From Chitinophagales bacterium (lineage in GTDB: Bacteria > Bacteroidota > Bacteroidia > Chitinophagales > JADIYW01), in NCBI GenBank assembly GCA_020636545.1, contig JACJXS010000012.1, forward strand, positions 124,001 to 188,000: a stretch of 64,000 nt of DNA, written 5' to 3'. The notes beneath the pieces were generated by a model, which did no database searches, was not told where the DNA came from, and worked only from the letters and a program-made list of their open reading frames with translations. This document shows, piece after piece, positions 17,947 through 26,859 of the stretch. A program made the translations under genes and the position numbers. Each line of letters begins with the position of its first letter. Position 1 is the first letter of the stretch.

Positions 17947-18168
17947 TATAACGTAGCTTGGGAGAACGATCACCGTAGGTGTCGCTTGAACATCTGTTTT
18001 GCAAGATAGCGGGTGAAGTGCTACTATTGTTCAGAAGTGTAAATTTGAACGGTAGTAATTCTGCCTCTGACGGGTGTTATTACCTGTCAGCAAATAAATA
18101 TGAAAAAGTTAAGATAGAATAATTAAGAAAAAGGAATTTTAGACAAAAGGTGATAATACCTTTTTGAG
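17947..18168 (+). ncRNA. Candidate structured non-coding RNA, unknown family
   Basis: No convincing frame exists here, but the sequence folds densely. GTAGC (17953-17957) can pair with GCTAC (18020-18024). CGA(T)CACC (17967-17974) pairs with GGTGTCG (17978-17984) over a 3-nt loop. ACTATTGTTCA (18023-18033) pairs with TGAACGGTAGT (18046-18056), an 11-bp stem with two G-U pairs. CTGACGGGT (18067-18075) pairs with ACCTGTCAG (18082-18090), with one G-U pair. A terminator-like hairpin lies at 18145-18165. TAGC/GCTA (18007-18010 with 18020-18023) competes with the first helix. A matching promoter lies immediately upstream. It does not show hallmarks of tmRNA, RNase P RNA, 6S, SRP RNA or a group II intron domain V. 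Confidence 0.5.
18145..18168 (+). terminator. Terminator-like hairpin ending the ncRNA candidate
   Basis: AAAAGGT (18145-18151), loop GATAAT, ACCTTTT (18158-18164), then T and G. The stem is short and AT-rich but sits after the structured region and before the remnant membrane-protein gene. Confidence 0.45.
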
Positions 18169-18235
18169 TGTAAGAAAAAACCAAGTAAAGTAATTTTTGT
18201 ATTAAAATAAAATGTATATTTAGAGTAGGATTTAA

Positions 18236-18726
18236 GCAAAAAACTGTAAACTATATTTAGGACGATACTTTTATCTTGACAAAGGTTTTAGTGTAAGTTT
18301 TACAACGATAACGGCATTGGCTCTCTTCCATATAGTTTTAATCATAATTCTCAAAAGACTAGATAAAATTGAATTAGATTTACCAATATCTAATTTAAAA
18401 AAAACATTTTCAATCATTGTATATGTATTACTATTATTTCTTTTTGTTTTTTGTTAGAAATGGGTTTACGAATGAACCTCAATTATTGGTTAAAAGACAA
18501 AACAATAGAAATAATTGAGTTGCAAGTCATAGACAAGAATATTTCATACGAGAAAGCAACTGATTATTATATCGTTTTTAACTCAAATTATGGAAGATTA
18601 AAAAACAAAGTAAGTAGAAGAAACTACAAATCATTTTTGATTGGAGAAAAATATAAAGCTTCAGTGAACAAAGGCTTTATTGAAGGATATTTTTTGACAG
18701 AACCATTTAATAAAATTAATGACTAA
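18236..18726 (+). pseudogene. Frameshifted small membrane protein gene
   Basis: Two adjoining open frames look like one gene. The first (18236-18457, no start codon) reads LDKGFSVSFTT then two hydrophobic spans (ALALFHIVLIIIL and IIVYVLLLFLFVF) and stops at TAG 18455. The second, in another frame from 18451, continues with LEMGLRMNLNYWLKDKT and a soluble part to 18726 (ATDYYIVFNSNYGRLKN, with YKSFLIGEKYKASVNKGF). The switch falls in a run of six T (18447-18452). A two-helix protein with a short beta domain is common in Bacteroidota. Missing start plus frameshift suggest decay; a sequencing slip in the T run would explain only the shift. Confidence 0.55.
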
Positions 18727-18825
18727 TGAGAAAAACTGAACAAAACATTATGATTGTTCTGATTAAACCAAAAATCACTTTACAACTTACACAGTTTGTG
18801 AGATACTAACCTACCTAAAAAAAGT

Positions 18826-19374
18826 TTACTTCTTTTTTGGTGCGATATAGGCTATCATTTTTTTTCCTTCTAAATTTGGCATGGCTTCTAATGAACCATA
18901 TTCCTTTAAAGCATCTGCAAATTGTAATAATACTAACTCTCCTCTATCTTTAAATTGAATTGCACGACCTCTAAATTGAACATAAATTTTCACTTTTGAA
19001 CCCTCTTGCAAAAAGCTTATTGCATGTTTTAATTTAAAGCCTAAATCATGGTCGTCTGTATTTGGGGTAAAACGAATTTCTTTAACTTCCGTTTTTTTCT
19101 GTTTAGCCTTAATTTCTTTGTCCTTCTTCTTTTTGACGTATAAGAATTTGTTATAATCCACTAAACGACAAACAGGCGGAACTGCTTTGGGTGAAATTTC
19201 CACTAAATCAACCTCTAATTCTTTGGCTAATTCTAATGCTTTTTGAATGGAATAAACGCCTGGTTCAATTTCTTCGCCTACTAAACGTACTTCAGCAACA
19301 GTAATATCTTTATTTAATCTGTGTTCCGTTTGTTTTTTCTTAATTGGCGGAAAATTTCTTCTTTTAGGTATCAA
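18826..19374 (-). CDS. infC: Translation initiation factor IF-3
   Basis: 182 residues. IF-3 binds the 30S subunit and checks start codon and initiator tRNA. The N-domain (HRLNKDITVAEVRLVGEE) and C-domain (KEIRFTPNTDDHDLGFKLKH, VKIYVQFRGRAIQF) are both complete. No ATG is available: the frame opens after TAA with AAC AAT TTG ATA, so TTG at 19374 is the likely start. A non-AUG start recalls the autoregulatory AUU of E. coli infC. It lies 38 bp after thrS. The usual downstream rpmI and rplT are absent from this window. Confidence 0.95.
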   Translation of the reverse strand: MIPKRRNFPPIKKKQTEHRLNKDITVAEVRLVGEEIEPGVYSIQKALELAKELEVDLVEISPKAVPPVCRLVDYNKFLYVKKKKDKEIKAKQKKTEVKEIRFTPNTDDHDLGFKLKHAISFLQEGSKVKIYVQFRGRAIQFKDRGELVLLQFADALKEYGSLEAMPNLEGKKMIAYIAPKKK

Positions 19375-19412
19375 ATTGTTTTAATTATGAGTTTAAAATA
19401 TGATGTTTTTAA

Positions 19413-21338
19413 TTAATTCTCTAATTCTTTTTGCAAAAGTAAATTAAAATCTTGAATTGTAAAAGTACCAATATCACCTTTTCCATGTTTTCGGACAGAA
19501 ATTTGTTGGTTTTCAACTTCTTTTTCTCCGATTACTAACATATAAGGAATTTTCATCAACTCTGCATCTCGAATTTTCTTACCGATTTTCTCAGCTCGTT
19601 CATCTAAAGTAATTCTAAAACCATTAGCTTTCAATTCATTTGCAATTTGTGTTGAAAAATCCAAAAACTTATCAGAAATTGGTAAAATAGCTACTTGTTT
19701 AGGAGTCAGCCAAAGAGGAAAATTACCAGCATAATGTTCCAACAAAAATCCAATAAATCTTTCGTGCGTACTCAATGGTGCTCGATGGATAATTATTGGA
19801 TAATCTTCTTGATTTTCTTTATTGACATACTTCAAATTAAATCTTCTACCTTGAGCAAAATCTACTTGGTTAGTTGCCAAAGTAAATTCTCTACCTATGA
19901 CAGAATAGATTTGAATATCGATTTTTGGACCATAAAACGCCGCTTCATCAGGTACCTCATCAAATGGAATATTGGAGCTTATCAATACATCACGCACCAT
20001 TTTTTCAGTTTCTATCCAAAGTTCTGGTTCATTGATATATTTTTGTCCTAATTTTGATGGTTCGTGCTTACTTAAACGCATTTTATATTTCTCAATTCCA
20101 AATATTTTAAAATACTTTAAATACATTTCGTTTACGGCTCTAAATTCTTGTTCAAATTGCTCTTTTGTACAATAAATATGAGCATCATTCATTTGCAATG
20201 AACGCACACGCATTAATCCAAATAAACTTCCAGAATCTTCATAACGATAACAAGTTCCGTACTCAGCTAGTCTAATTGGCAAATCTTTATAAGACTTTGG
20301 AATTGCTCCAAATATTTTATGATGATGAGGGCAGTTCATCGCTTTTAGATAATATTTTACATTATCTAATTCCATTGGTGGAAACATACTTTCAGCATAG
20401 TATGGTAAATGCCCACTTCTTAGATACAAAGCTTCTTTGGCAATATGAGGTGTACGCACACGAGAATAGCCTGCTTCATCTTCTGTTTTTTTGGCTAATT
20501 CTTCAATTTTCTCAATTAAGAAACCACCATTTGGCAACCACAATGGCAAACCTGGTCCAACTTCTTCATCAAAAGTATAAATTTGTAATTGTTGTCCCAA
20601 TTTTCTATGATCACGTTTCTCTGCCTCTTCCAACATCAACAAATAATCGTCTAATTCTTGCTGATTTGGAAAAGTAACACCATAAATCCGAGTTAATTGC
20701 TTTCTCTTTTCATCGCCACGCCAATAAGCACCAGCGATTTTCATCAATTTAATTGATTTTATAAAACCTGTATTTGGTATATGTGGTCCTCTACATAAAT
20801 CGGTAAAATTTCCTTGAGTATAAAACGTAATTTCGCCATCATTAAGACCATCAAGTAATTCCAACTTATACTCATCTCCTTTTTCAGTAAAATATTGAAT
20901 AGCATCAGCCTTACTAATTTCTTGACGTTTATATTCTGATTTTTGTGCCGCCAAATCCTTCATCTTCTTTTCTATCTTCACTAAATCATTTGCAGAAACA
21001 ACATTATCTCCAAAATCAACATCATAGTAAAATCCATTGTCTATTGGAGGTCCAATTCCAAACTTCACACCTGTATATAAACTTTCTAAAGCCTCTGCCA
21101 ACAAGTGTGCTGATGAGTGCCAAAAAGTTTGTTTTCCATCATTTTCGTTCCACGTCAATAATTCTAGCGTAGCATCATCATTAATTGGAAGTGTAGCATC
21201 ACAAACTTTATTATTAATTTTAGCAGACAAAATCTTTTTACCTAAACTATTACTTAGTTTATTTGCGATATCTAACGCAGTTATTCCTTTATCATATTCA
21301 CGTACTGCACCGTCTGGAAATGTTATTTTTATACTCAT
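19413..21338 (-). CDS. thrS: Threonine-tRNA ligase
   Basis: 641 residues, full length. Order: TGS domain (1-60), second additional editing domain with HSSAH (about 75) and DLCRGPH, class II catalytic core with AMNCPHHH (zinc Cys) and YRYEDSG, and the anticodon-binding domain from about residue 540 (QVAILPISDK). It charges tRNA-Thr and edits Ser-tRNA-Thr. It heads a thrS-infC unit transcribed from a promoter at 21349-21379. Confidence 0.98.
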   Translation of the reverse strand: MSIKITFPDGAVREYDKGITALDIANKLSNSLGKKILSAKINNKVCDATLPINDDATLELLTWNENDGKQTFWHSSAHLLAEALESLYTGVKFGIGPPIDNGFYYDVDFGDNVVSANDLVKIEKKMKDLAAQKSEYKRQEISKADAIQYFTEKGDEYKLELLDGLNDGEITFYTQGNFTDLCRGPHIPNTGFIKSIKLMKIAGAYWRGDEKRKQLTRIYGVTFPNQQELDDYLLMLEEAEKRDHRKLGQQLQIYTFDEEVGPGLPLWLPNGGFLIEKIEELAKKTEDEAGYSRVRTPHIAKEALYLRSGHLPYYAESMFPPMELDNVKYYLKAMNCPHHHKIFGAIPKSYKDLPIRLAEYGTCYRYEDSGSLFGLMRVRSLQMNDAHIYCTKEQFEQEFRAVNEMYLKYFKIFGIEKYKMRLSKHEPSKLGQKYINEPELWIETEKMVRDVLISSNIPFDEVPDEAAFYGPKIDIQIYSVIGREFTLATNQVDFAQGRRFNLKYVNKENQEDYPIIIHRAPLSTHERFIGFLLEHYAGNFPLWLTPKQVAILPISDKFLDFSTQIANELKANGFRITLDERAEKIGKKIRDAELMKIPYMLVIGEKEVENQQISVRKHGKGDIGTFTIQDFNLLLQKELEN

Positions 21339-21348
21339 AATTAAACTA

Positions 21349-21379
21349 CAAAACTAATTATATCTATGCATTAAACAAA
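21349..21379 (-). promoter_or_regulatory. Promoter of thrS-infC
   Basis: On the minus strand TTTG (21379-21376), 19 bp, then TAGTTTTG (21356-21349) match the Bacteroidota -33 and -7 elements. The thrS ATG follows only 10 nt after the -7 box, so the leader must be very short and a tRNA-sensing leader is unlikely. Confidence 0.65.
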
Positions 21380-21537
21380 ATAGTTAAAATTAAATCTATA
21401 AAAATAATCATAAACAAATTTATGTTTCTATAAACCCTAATTACATTCCAAAATTATTCCTGCATAAATGATAACAATAAGTTCTATTACTGACAAATAT
21501 CATTTTATTATCTTGGCAGAATCAATATTTTTGTATT

Positions 21538-21915
21538 GTGCAAAAGCTATTATTCATATATATTGCCCTTATTATCTTCATCAGACCTGCTGTACCTGCT
21601 TTTGTATATTTTTTAAACTACGATTATATTTCTAAAACACTTTGTGAAAACAAAAACAAACCTGAAGAACATTGCAATGGACATTGTTATTTAAATAAAA
21701 ATATTAGTAAAGATATTCAAGATAATAACAAAGGTACTTCCAATACTAAATCTATTGAAGTCATCGATTTTATTGCTATTTGTGATTACCAAAAATGGCT
21801 TTCACCAACTTCAATTTTTAGTACAAAAGATTGTCAAAATTTTGAAAATTATAGTGATAATTATGTTTTTAATTATTGTTCAAGATTCTTTCATCCACCT
21901 ACCACATTAATATAA
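21538..21915 (+). CDS. Small membrane/secreted protein with Cys-His motif, copper operon
   Basis: 125 residues from GTG 21538. An N-terminal hydrophobic segment (LLFIYIALIIFIRPAVPAFV) is followed by CENKNKPEEHCNGHCYL (about 36-52), a conserved Cys/His/Lys motif of a small protein family found in Bacteroidota next to metal receptors; metal binding is inferred. The -7 box TATTTTTG (21526-21533) ends 4 nt before the start. It is followed by a Met/His-rich lipoprotein and an OprC-like receptor, so a role in copper handling is likely. The exact role is unknown. Confidence 0.75.
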   Translation: MQKLLFIYIALIIFIRPAVPAFVYFLNYDYISKTLCENKNKPEEHCNGHCYLNKNISKDIQDNNKGTSNTKSIEVIDFIAICDYQKWLSPTSIFSTKDCQNFENYSDNYVFNYCSRFFHPPTTLI

Positions 21916-21998
21916 ATTTCAACCAAACACAATTGAGCATTACTTATATTATAGATATAAGTATTCAAATTTATATTATTAAATTTAAAGAAAAAATC

Positions 21999-22823
21999 AT
22001 GAAAAAAATAATAATTATGGCTATTGCCATCTTTAGTTTAGCGTTAATTTCTTGTGAAAAAGAGACTAATGAAAATAAAATTAAAAAAGTTCAAGAAATT
22101 AACGACGATAATTATATTGTTGAATTATATACTGAAACTGGAAAATTCCAAACTGGTTACAATGAAATTTTTATAAAAGTAAAAGGAAAAAATACAGACA
22201 ATTACATTGAAAATATCAATATCAATTGGTATCCTGAAATGCAAATGATGGATAAAAAACATTCTTGTCCACGTTCATCAGTAGAAAAAGTTGCTGGTGA
22301 AACTTTCTTACAAAAAGGTTATATTATTTTCCAAATGGCTGGAAATACAATGGAGCATTGGAATTTAACAATTACCTTAAATGATGGAGAACAAACAGTC
22401 ATTACAGAGCAAATTAATGTACAAGCAGCTACTTATAAAAATGTGGCAACCTTTAAAGATACTATAAGTGGAAAAAAATATGTAATTGCTTTAATTCAAC
22501 CTCAGAAGCCAACTGTTGCAACCAATGATTTAAGCTTTGGTTTGTTTGAAATGGAATCTATGTCCAATTTCCTTCCAGTTACAAATTTCACAATTCTTTT
22601 TGATCCAAGAATGCCAAGTATGGAAAACCATTCTTCTCCAAACAATACCCAACCATCTTACAATAATGTTGATGGTTTATATCATGGAAAATTATCTTTA
22701 ACAATGACTGGCGAATGGAAGCTCAACTTAATTATAAAAAATGCAGTTGGCGATATTATTCAAGGAAATGCTGTTTCAGAAACTGAAGACAGTAATTTAT
22801 ACCTAATGTTAGAAGCGAAATAA
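21999..22823 (+). CDS. Met/His-containing lipoprotein of the copper operon
   Basis: 274 residues from ATG 21999 (the frame is open from 21876, but the signal peptide starts here): SpII signal with lipobox LISC. Two beta-domain-like halves follow. The first has YPEMQMMDKKHSC, the second DPRMPSMENHSSPN; such Met/His pairs resemble the YtkA/FixH-like copper-binding domain, though I cannot confirm the family. It lies between the small Cys-motif protein and the TonB receptor, and probably delivers or holds copper at the outer membrane or in the periplasm. A strong hairpin follows directly. Confidence 0.78.
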   Translation: MKKIIIMAIAIFSLALISCEKETNENKIKKVQEINDDNYIVELYTETGKFQTGYNEIFIKVKGKNTDNYIENININWYPEMQMMDKKHSCPRSSVEKVAGETFLQKGYIIFQMAGNTMEHWNLTITLNDGEQTVITEQINVQAATYKNVATFKDTISGKKYVIALIQPQKPTVATNDLSFGLFEMESMSNFLPVTNFTILFDPRMPSMENHSSPNNTQPSYNNVDGLYHGKLSLTMTGEWKLNLIIKNAVGDIIQGNAVSETEDSNLYLMLEAK

Positions 22824-22838
22824 TACGCTTATTATTTA

Positions 22839-22875
22839 AAATGCAAAGTGCAGATTTTTGCACTTTGCATTTTTA
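22839..22875 (+). terminator. Strong hairpin terminator/attenuator inside the copper operon
   Basis: AAATGCAAAGTGCA (22839-22852) and TGCACTTTGCATTT (22859-22872) form a perfect 14-bp stem with a 6-nt loop and a following T run. It sits between the lipoprotein stop (22823) and the receptor ATG (22889), so it would end or reduce transcription into the receptor gene. Confidence 0.8.
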
Positions 22876-22888
22876 TAAATTTTATAAG

Positions 22889-24940
22889 ATGAAAAAAATA
22901 ATTTTTATACTGCTGTTTTTCCTCAGTTTTATAAGTCTTTTAGCACAAGACGACATAACAGATTCAATTCCAGAAATAAAAGAATTAGACGAAGTAATTG
23001 TCCTTAGTAAAACAAGTAAAAACGTAGGCAAACAATTCAAAACGATGTCCACATTAGATGAATATTTAGAAAAATCATCTAAAATAACTTTAATAAGGAG
23101 AGGTGGTTATGCTTGGGAACCCTTGATAAATAACATGTCTTCTGAACGTCTAAATATTACGATTGATGGTATGCATATTTTTGGAGCATGCACTGACAAA
23201 ATGGACCCAGTAACTTCTTATGTTGATGTATCTAATTTATCAGAAATCAATGTATCATCTGGACAAAGTGGAGCTTCAAATGGACCAACTGTTGGTGGCG
23301 GATTAAACTTAATTAGAACACAACATGACTTTTGTAATCCTGGTTGGAGTGGTGCTTTAGATTTTGGAATAGAATCAAATTCTGGTTTAGTTTCCACAGG
23401 AATAAATTTAAAATATACACATTCAAAATTTTTTATTGATGCAGATTTTACATATAGAAATGCCGATAATTATAAAGCGGGAAAAAATGTACTTGTAAAA
23501 TTTTCGCAGTTTACGAAATACAATACATCTGTCAATTTAGGTGTAAAAGTCAATGAAAAAAATTCAATATCAGCTTCCTATATTTTTGATAATGCTATCA
23601 ATGTTGGATACCCAGCACTGCCAATGGATGTTTCCTTAGCTCGTGCATCAATTGCTAATATACAACACAGTGCTTTTGATCTCAATAATTTTATTAAAGA
23701 GTGGGAAACTAAAGTCTATTTCAATACTATTCAACATGTAATGGATGATACCAAACGCCCAAGTGTTCCTATTCACATGGATATGCCAGGTTGGAGTACT
23801 ACTTATGGTTTAAACTCAAGAATGGAAGCATTGAAAAACAAACATAAGATGTCATTTAATTTGAATGCTTACCACAATCAATCTAAAGCTGAAATGACTA
23901 TGTATCCAAACAACAAAGAAGAACCTTTGATGTTTATGTACACATGGCCTGATATTAGAACAACTTATGTTGGCATTTCAGTAAAAGATAGAGTTCAACT
24001 TACTGAAAATCATAATATACAATATGCTTTAAGTGCAGGATATCACCAAAATTATGTTGCCAATGAATTTGGATTAAATAGTTTAAAAATTTTTTATCCT
24101 AATATGCAAGCAAGTAAAAAACGTGGCCTATATAGTACTCAAATTGGATATACTTTCAACAAAAGAAATTTTGAACTCAATACTGGATTTGCTTACGGCG
24201 AGCGAGCTCCATCAGTTTCTGAGGCTTATGGATTCTATCTTTTTAATAGTTTTGACAAGTATGATTATATTGGTAATCCAAATTTAAAAAATGAGCAATC
24301 TATTGAAAGCAATTTGGGTTTAACTTATAAAATATCCAGGTTTAAAGCAAATGTTTCGGCTACTTACTTCCATATTTTAGATTATATAATTGGCAAACAT
24401 AATCCTAAATATACACCTATGACTATAGGTGCGACAGGTGTTAGAGAATATAGTGCTTTAAAATCTGTAAATATTTTATCAACAGATTTATCTTTGGAAT
24501 ATCGTCCAATCAATGCATTAAAAACAAGAGCCTTTTTCTCATACAGTTATGGAAAAGACCATCAAAAACAACAATTACCACTAATTCGTCCTTTTAGTTT
24601 CAATATGGGTATTACTTATCTAATTAAAAGTGTGGATTTAGAATTAGCAATTGATGGTGCATCCAAACAATATACATACAGCAAACAATATGGAGAATCG
24701 GAAACACCAGCTTTTGCCATATTAAATTTTTATGGCGGCTATGTTTTAGAAAAACCAAATTATAAATTACAATTAAGGTTTGGCGTTGAAAACATATTAA
24801 ATACTTACTATTCAACTTATTCAGATTGGAATCACATACCAAGAAAAGGTAGAAATTTCTTTATAAGCATCTCTTATCAATTCAAGAAGTCAAAAAAAGA
24901 AATAAGTGAGCCTGAAGACCATTTAGGACATATTCATTAA
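22889..24940 (+). CDS. TonB-dependent copper receptor, OprC/NosA-like
   Basis: 683 residues from ATG 22889: signal peptide ending at LLAQ, plug domain (about 30-150), 22-stranded-type barrel to the C-terminus, which ends with KNFFISISYQF-like strand and a His tail (EDHLGHIH). The plug carries GACTDKMDPVTSY, giving CxxxM (Cys 101, Met 105), and the barrel has TIQHVMDD, giving HxM (His 283, Met 285). OprC of Pseudomonas binds copper through exactly a CxxxM-HxM site, and NosA belongs to the same group. It therefore likely imports copper across the outer membrane, energised by TonB. Conserved neighbours support this. Confidence 0.9.
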   Translation: MKKIIFILLFFLSFISLLAQDDITDSIPEIKELDEVIVLSKTSKNVGKQFKTMSTLDEYLEKSSKITLIRRGGYAWEPLINNMSSERLNITIDGMHIFGACTDKMDPVTSYVDVSNLSEINVSSGQSGASNGPTVGGGLNLIRTQHDFCNPGWSGALDFGIESNSGLVSTGINLKYTHSKFFIDADFTYRNADNYKAGKNVLVKFSQFTKYNTSVNLGVKVNEKNSISASYIFDNAINVGYPALPMDVSLARASIANIQHSAFDLNNFIKEWETKVYFNTIQHVMDDTKRPSVPIHMDMPGWSTTYGLNSRMEALKNKHKMSFNLNAYHNQSKAEMTMYPNNKEEPLMFMYTWPDIRTTYVGISVKDRVQLTENHNIQYALSAGYHQNYVANEFGLNSLKIFYPNMQASKKRGLYSTQIGYTFNKRNFELNTGFAYGERAPSVSEAYGFYLFNSFDKYDYIGNPNLKNEQSIESNLGLTYKISRFKANVSATYFHILDYIIGKHNPKYTPMTIGATGVREYSALKSVNILSTDLSLEYRPINALKTRAFFSYSYGKDHQKQQLPLIRPFSFNMGITYLIKSVDLELAIDGASKQYTYSKQYGESETPAFAILNFYGGYVLEKPNYKLQLRFGVENILNTYYSTYSDWNHIPRKGRNFFISISYQFKKSKKEISEPEDHLGHIH

Positions 24941-24950
24941 TGAATTACTA

Positions 24951-25853
24951 TTATCGTTGTTCGTATAATTGTTTGTATTTATCACGAAAACTTTTGGCAT
25001 TAATTGGTCGAGTCATAATCACTTCATTGTCCACAATAAGTTTGACAAAATATTTATCATTTTGATAAACAGTAAAATCAAATTCATACTTAATTTTTTG
25101 TCCATTACTGGGTTGATATTGCTTTTGATTAAATAATTCTCTTACTAAGATTCCAGTTGTATCAAACATTGCAACTTGAATATCATGTGGACTTTGCATA
25201 CCAAATTGAAAATAACCACTCAATGTTTCTTTGGGGGGTACATAGTAATTATATCTATAGTTATTTAACTCTTCAGGTTTTGGCATTGGCATACCCGTTA
25301 ATTTATTTAAAAACAAACGTAAACTATTTTGCTCTATGGTATCAGAACCATAAATTTCCGCCAATCTATCTCTTTGTACAAATGTCCACACAGCATTTTG
25401 TCCACAAGAAGTAAAATATTTATTAGCAGAAATATATTTTGCTAATTTAATTAAAGTATCATTTTTATTTGTTTTAAGAGAATAAATAGAAGCTACACCT
25501 CCTGCCCTATCCCAAGGCTCGATACACATTGCTTTTACTTTAACCATTTTAGATTGTTTAGGAGATAAATCTACAATTAAATCTTCCGTAACTATTAAGG
25601 TTTGTTCTTCTTCATTTGCTGGTTCTAATAGCGTACCTGCTGGCATATTAATTTCCAAATAATCCATTGAATTATTATTCATATTGGCTAAAACTGGTTC
25701 ATAATAATGCGTGCTATTTTCGTTCCCTAACATCGAAATGGAGATTGCATTATTTTTAACTGCAAGACCTAAATCTATCTTTTGTTTTTCAGCTGCTGAC
25801 ATACAAAATAGAGCAACTAAACTAATAAAAAGCATTTGTTTTATATTTATCAT
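24951..25853 (-). CDS. Secreted protein of unknown function
   Basis: 300 residues with a Sec signal peptide (LFISLVALFCMSAAE). The middle part holds YLEINMPAGTLL and KMVKVKAMCIEPWDRA, a pattern of a beta-sandwich seen in other secreted Bacteroidota proteins. The C-terminal 90 residues (HDIQVAMFDTTGILVRELF) look like a FlgD/Ig-type domain. No enzyme motif. It converges with the copper receptor, with 10 bp between stops. Confidence 0.7.
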   Translation of the reverse strand: MINIKQMLFISLVALFCMSAAEKQKIDLGLAVKNNAISISMLGNENSTHYYEPVLANMNNNSMDYLEINMPAGTLLEPANEEEQTLIVTEDLIVDLSPKQSKMVKVKAMCIEPWDRAGGVASIYSLKTNKNDTLIKLAKYISANKYFTSCGQNAVWTFVQRDRLAEIYGSDTIEQNSLRLFLNKLTGMPMPKPEELNNYRYNYYVPPKETLSGYFQFGMQSPHDIQVAMFDTTGILVRELFNQKQYQPSNGQKIKYEFDFTVYQNDKYFVKLIVDNEVIMTRPINAKSFRDKYKQLYEQR

Positions 25854-25890
25854 AACTTAAGTTTTCACAATTAACGAAATAATTTAAACT

Positions 25891-26850
25891 TTATTGTATT
25901 ACCATTTGGAATTTACGCTCCAATTCAAACTTTAAGGCTTCTAATTTTTTATAATGTTTTTCTTGCTCAAATTGTGGCTTGTGTTGTTTAAATTTCAAGT
26001 AGGCTTCAATTTCTTTTACATATAATTTTGTTGGTTCATCATAATACATTTGTTGAAAATAATCAATTACATAATCGATTCCCATTTGGTTTGGATGACA
26101 CAAATCTCTTTCATAAAAACGATAATCACGCAAATCATCTAAAATCAACTCATAAGCAGGAAAGTAGCTAACATTTTTATACTTTTCTATCCAATCATGA
26201 ACACAATAAATTAATCGGCTTTTACTTTTATTATTTTCAATCAAGCCATCTCGCCAATGTCGCACTGGACTAATCGTACAAATAATATTAATATCAGGAT
26301 TAAAAGCCTTAATATTTCGATAAAAGGTATCAAATGCTTGCTGAATAGGCTCTAAACTTAAAAAGTATTTTTTGAATTGATTACTCGGAAATTTATGGCA
26401 ATTAGAGACTATTTTTTGTTGCTCTAAAAGTTCATAAACAATAGATGAACCAAAAGTCAAAAATAAATATTTCGTATCTTTCAAATGTGTTCTAGCCTTT
26501 TCTATAGAAAGATTTATTTGTTCTAAACAAATTGTCTTATCCAAATGACTAAAACGTCCATGATGTTCCCAACTGTGCCACAAATTTTGATTAAACACTA
26601 AATCCTTTTCTGTATAGATTCTATTATCCATCAACTGTTGTATTTCATTAAAAATAGCTATTGGATGATAGACAATACCAAATGGATTAATTTCAACATC
26701 AAAGCTATTCGTCTTCAAATAATTACCAATATTTTCAGCAAAACAAGAACCTATAAAAAATAATTTATTTTTAAAATTTAGTTTAATATCTGTATGTAAA
26801 ATAGGCAAATCTAATTTTAATGGAATCATTTCGGAACAATTTTTGTACAT
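25891..26850 (-). CDS. GSCFA family protein
   Basis: Up to 319 residues. It carries the name-giving FFIGSCFAENIGNYL and INPFGIVYHPIAI of the GSCFA domain, plus the TISPVRHWRDG and CHPNQMGIDYV blocks typical of SGNH-like hydrolases (Ser, His). Activity is not established; acyl-ester hydrolysis is an inference. A second ATG at 26829 begins MIPLKLDLPI and fits homologues better, which leaves 30 bp to the divergent T9SS plug gene. Confidence 0.88.
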   Translation of the reverse strand: MYKNCSEMIPLKLDLPILHTDIKLNFKNKLFFIGSCFAENIGNYLKTNSFDVEINPFGIVYHPIAIFNEIQQLMDNRIYTEKDLVFNQNLWHSWEHHGRFSHLDKTICLEQINLSIEKARTHLKDTKYLFLTFGSSIVYELLEQQKIVSNCHKFPSNQFKKYFLSLEPIQQAFDTFYRNIKAFNPDINIICTISPVRHWRDGLIENNKSKSRLIYCVHDWIEKYKNVSYFPAYELILDDLRDYRFYERDLCHPNQMGIDYVIDYFQQMYYDEPTKLYVKEIEAYLKFKQHKPQFEQEKHYKKLEALKFELERKFQMVIQ

Positions 26851-26859
26851 TAGTAAACA

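Noticed and set aside
17947..18100. Group II intron fragment or retron RNA
   Set aside because: No domain V sequence, no reverse transcriptase and no matching flank repeats were found, so it is kept as an unclassified RNA candidate.
19695..20677. Long frames opposite thrS
   Set aside because: They are antisense shadows of a conserved gene, with no protein-like composition.
24932..24945. Perfect 14-bp palindrome ATTCATTAATGAAT
   Set aside because: It is AT-rich, lies at the end of two converging genes and is expected by chance in this composition.
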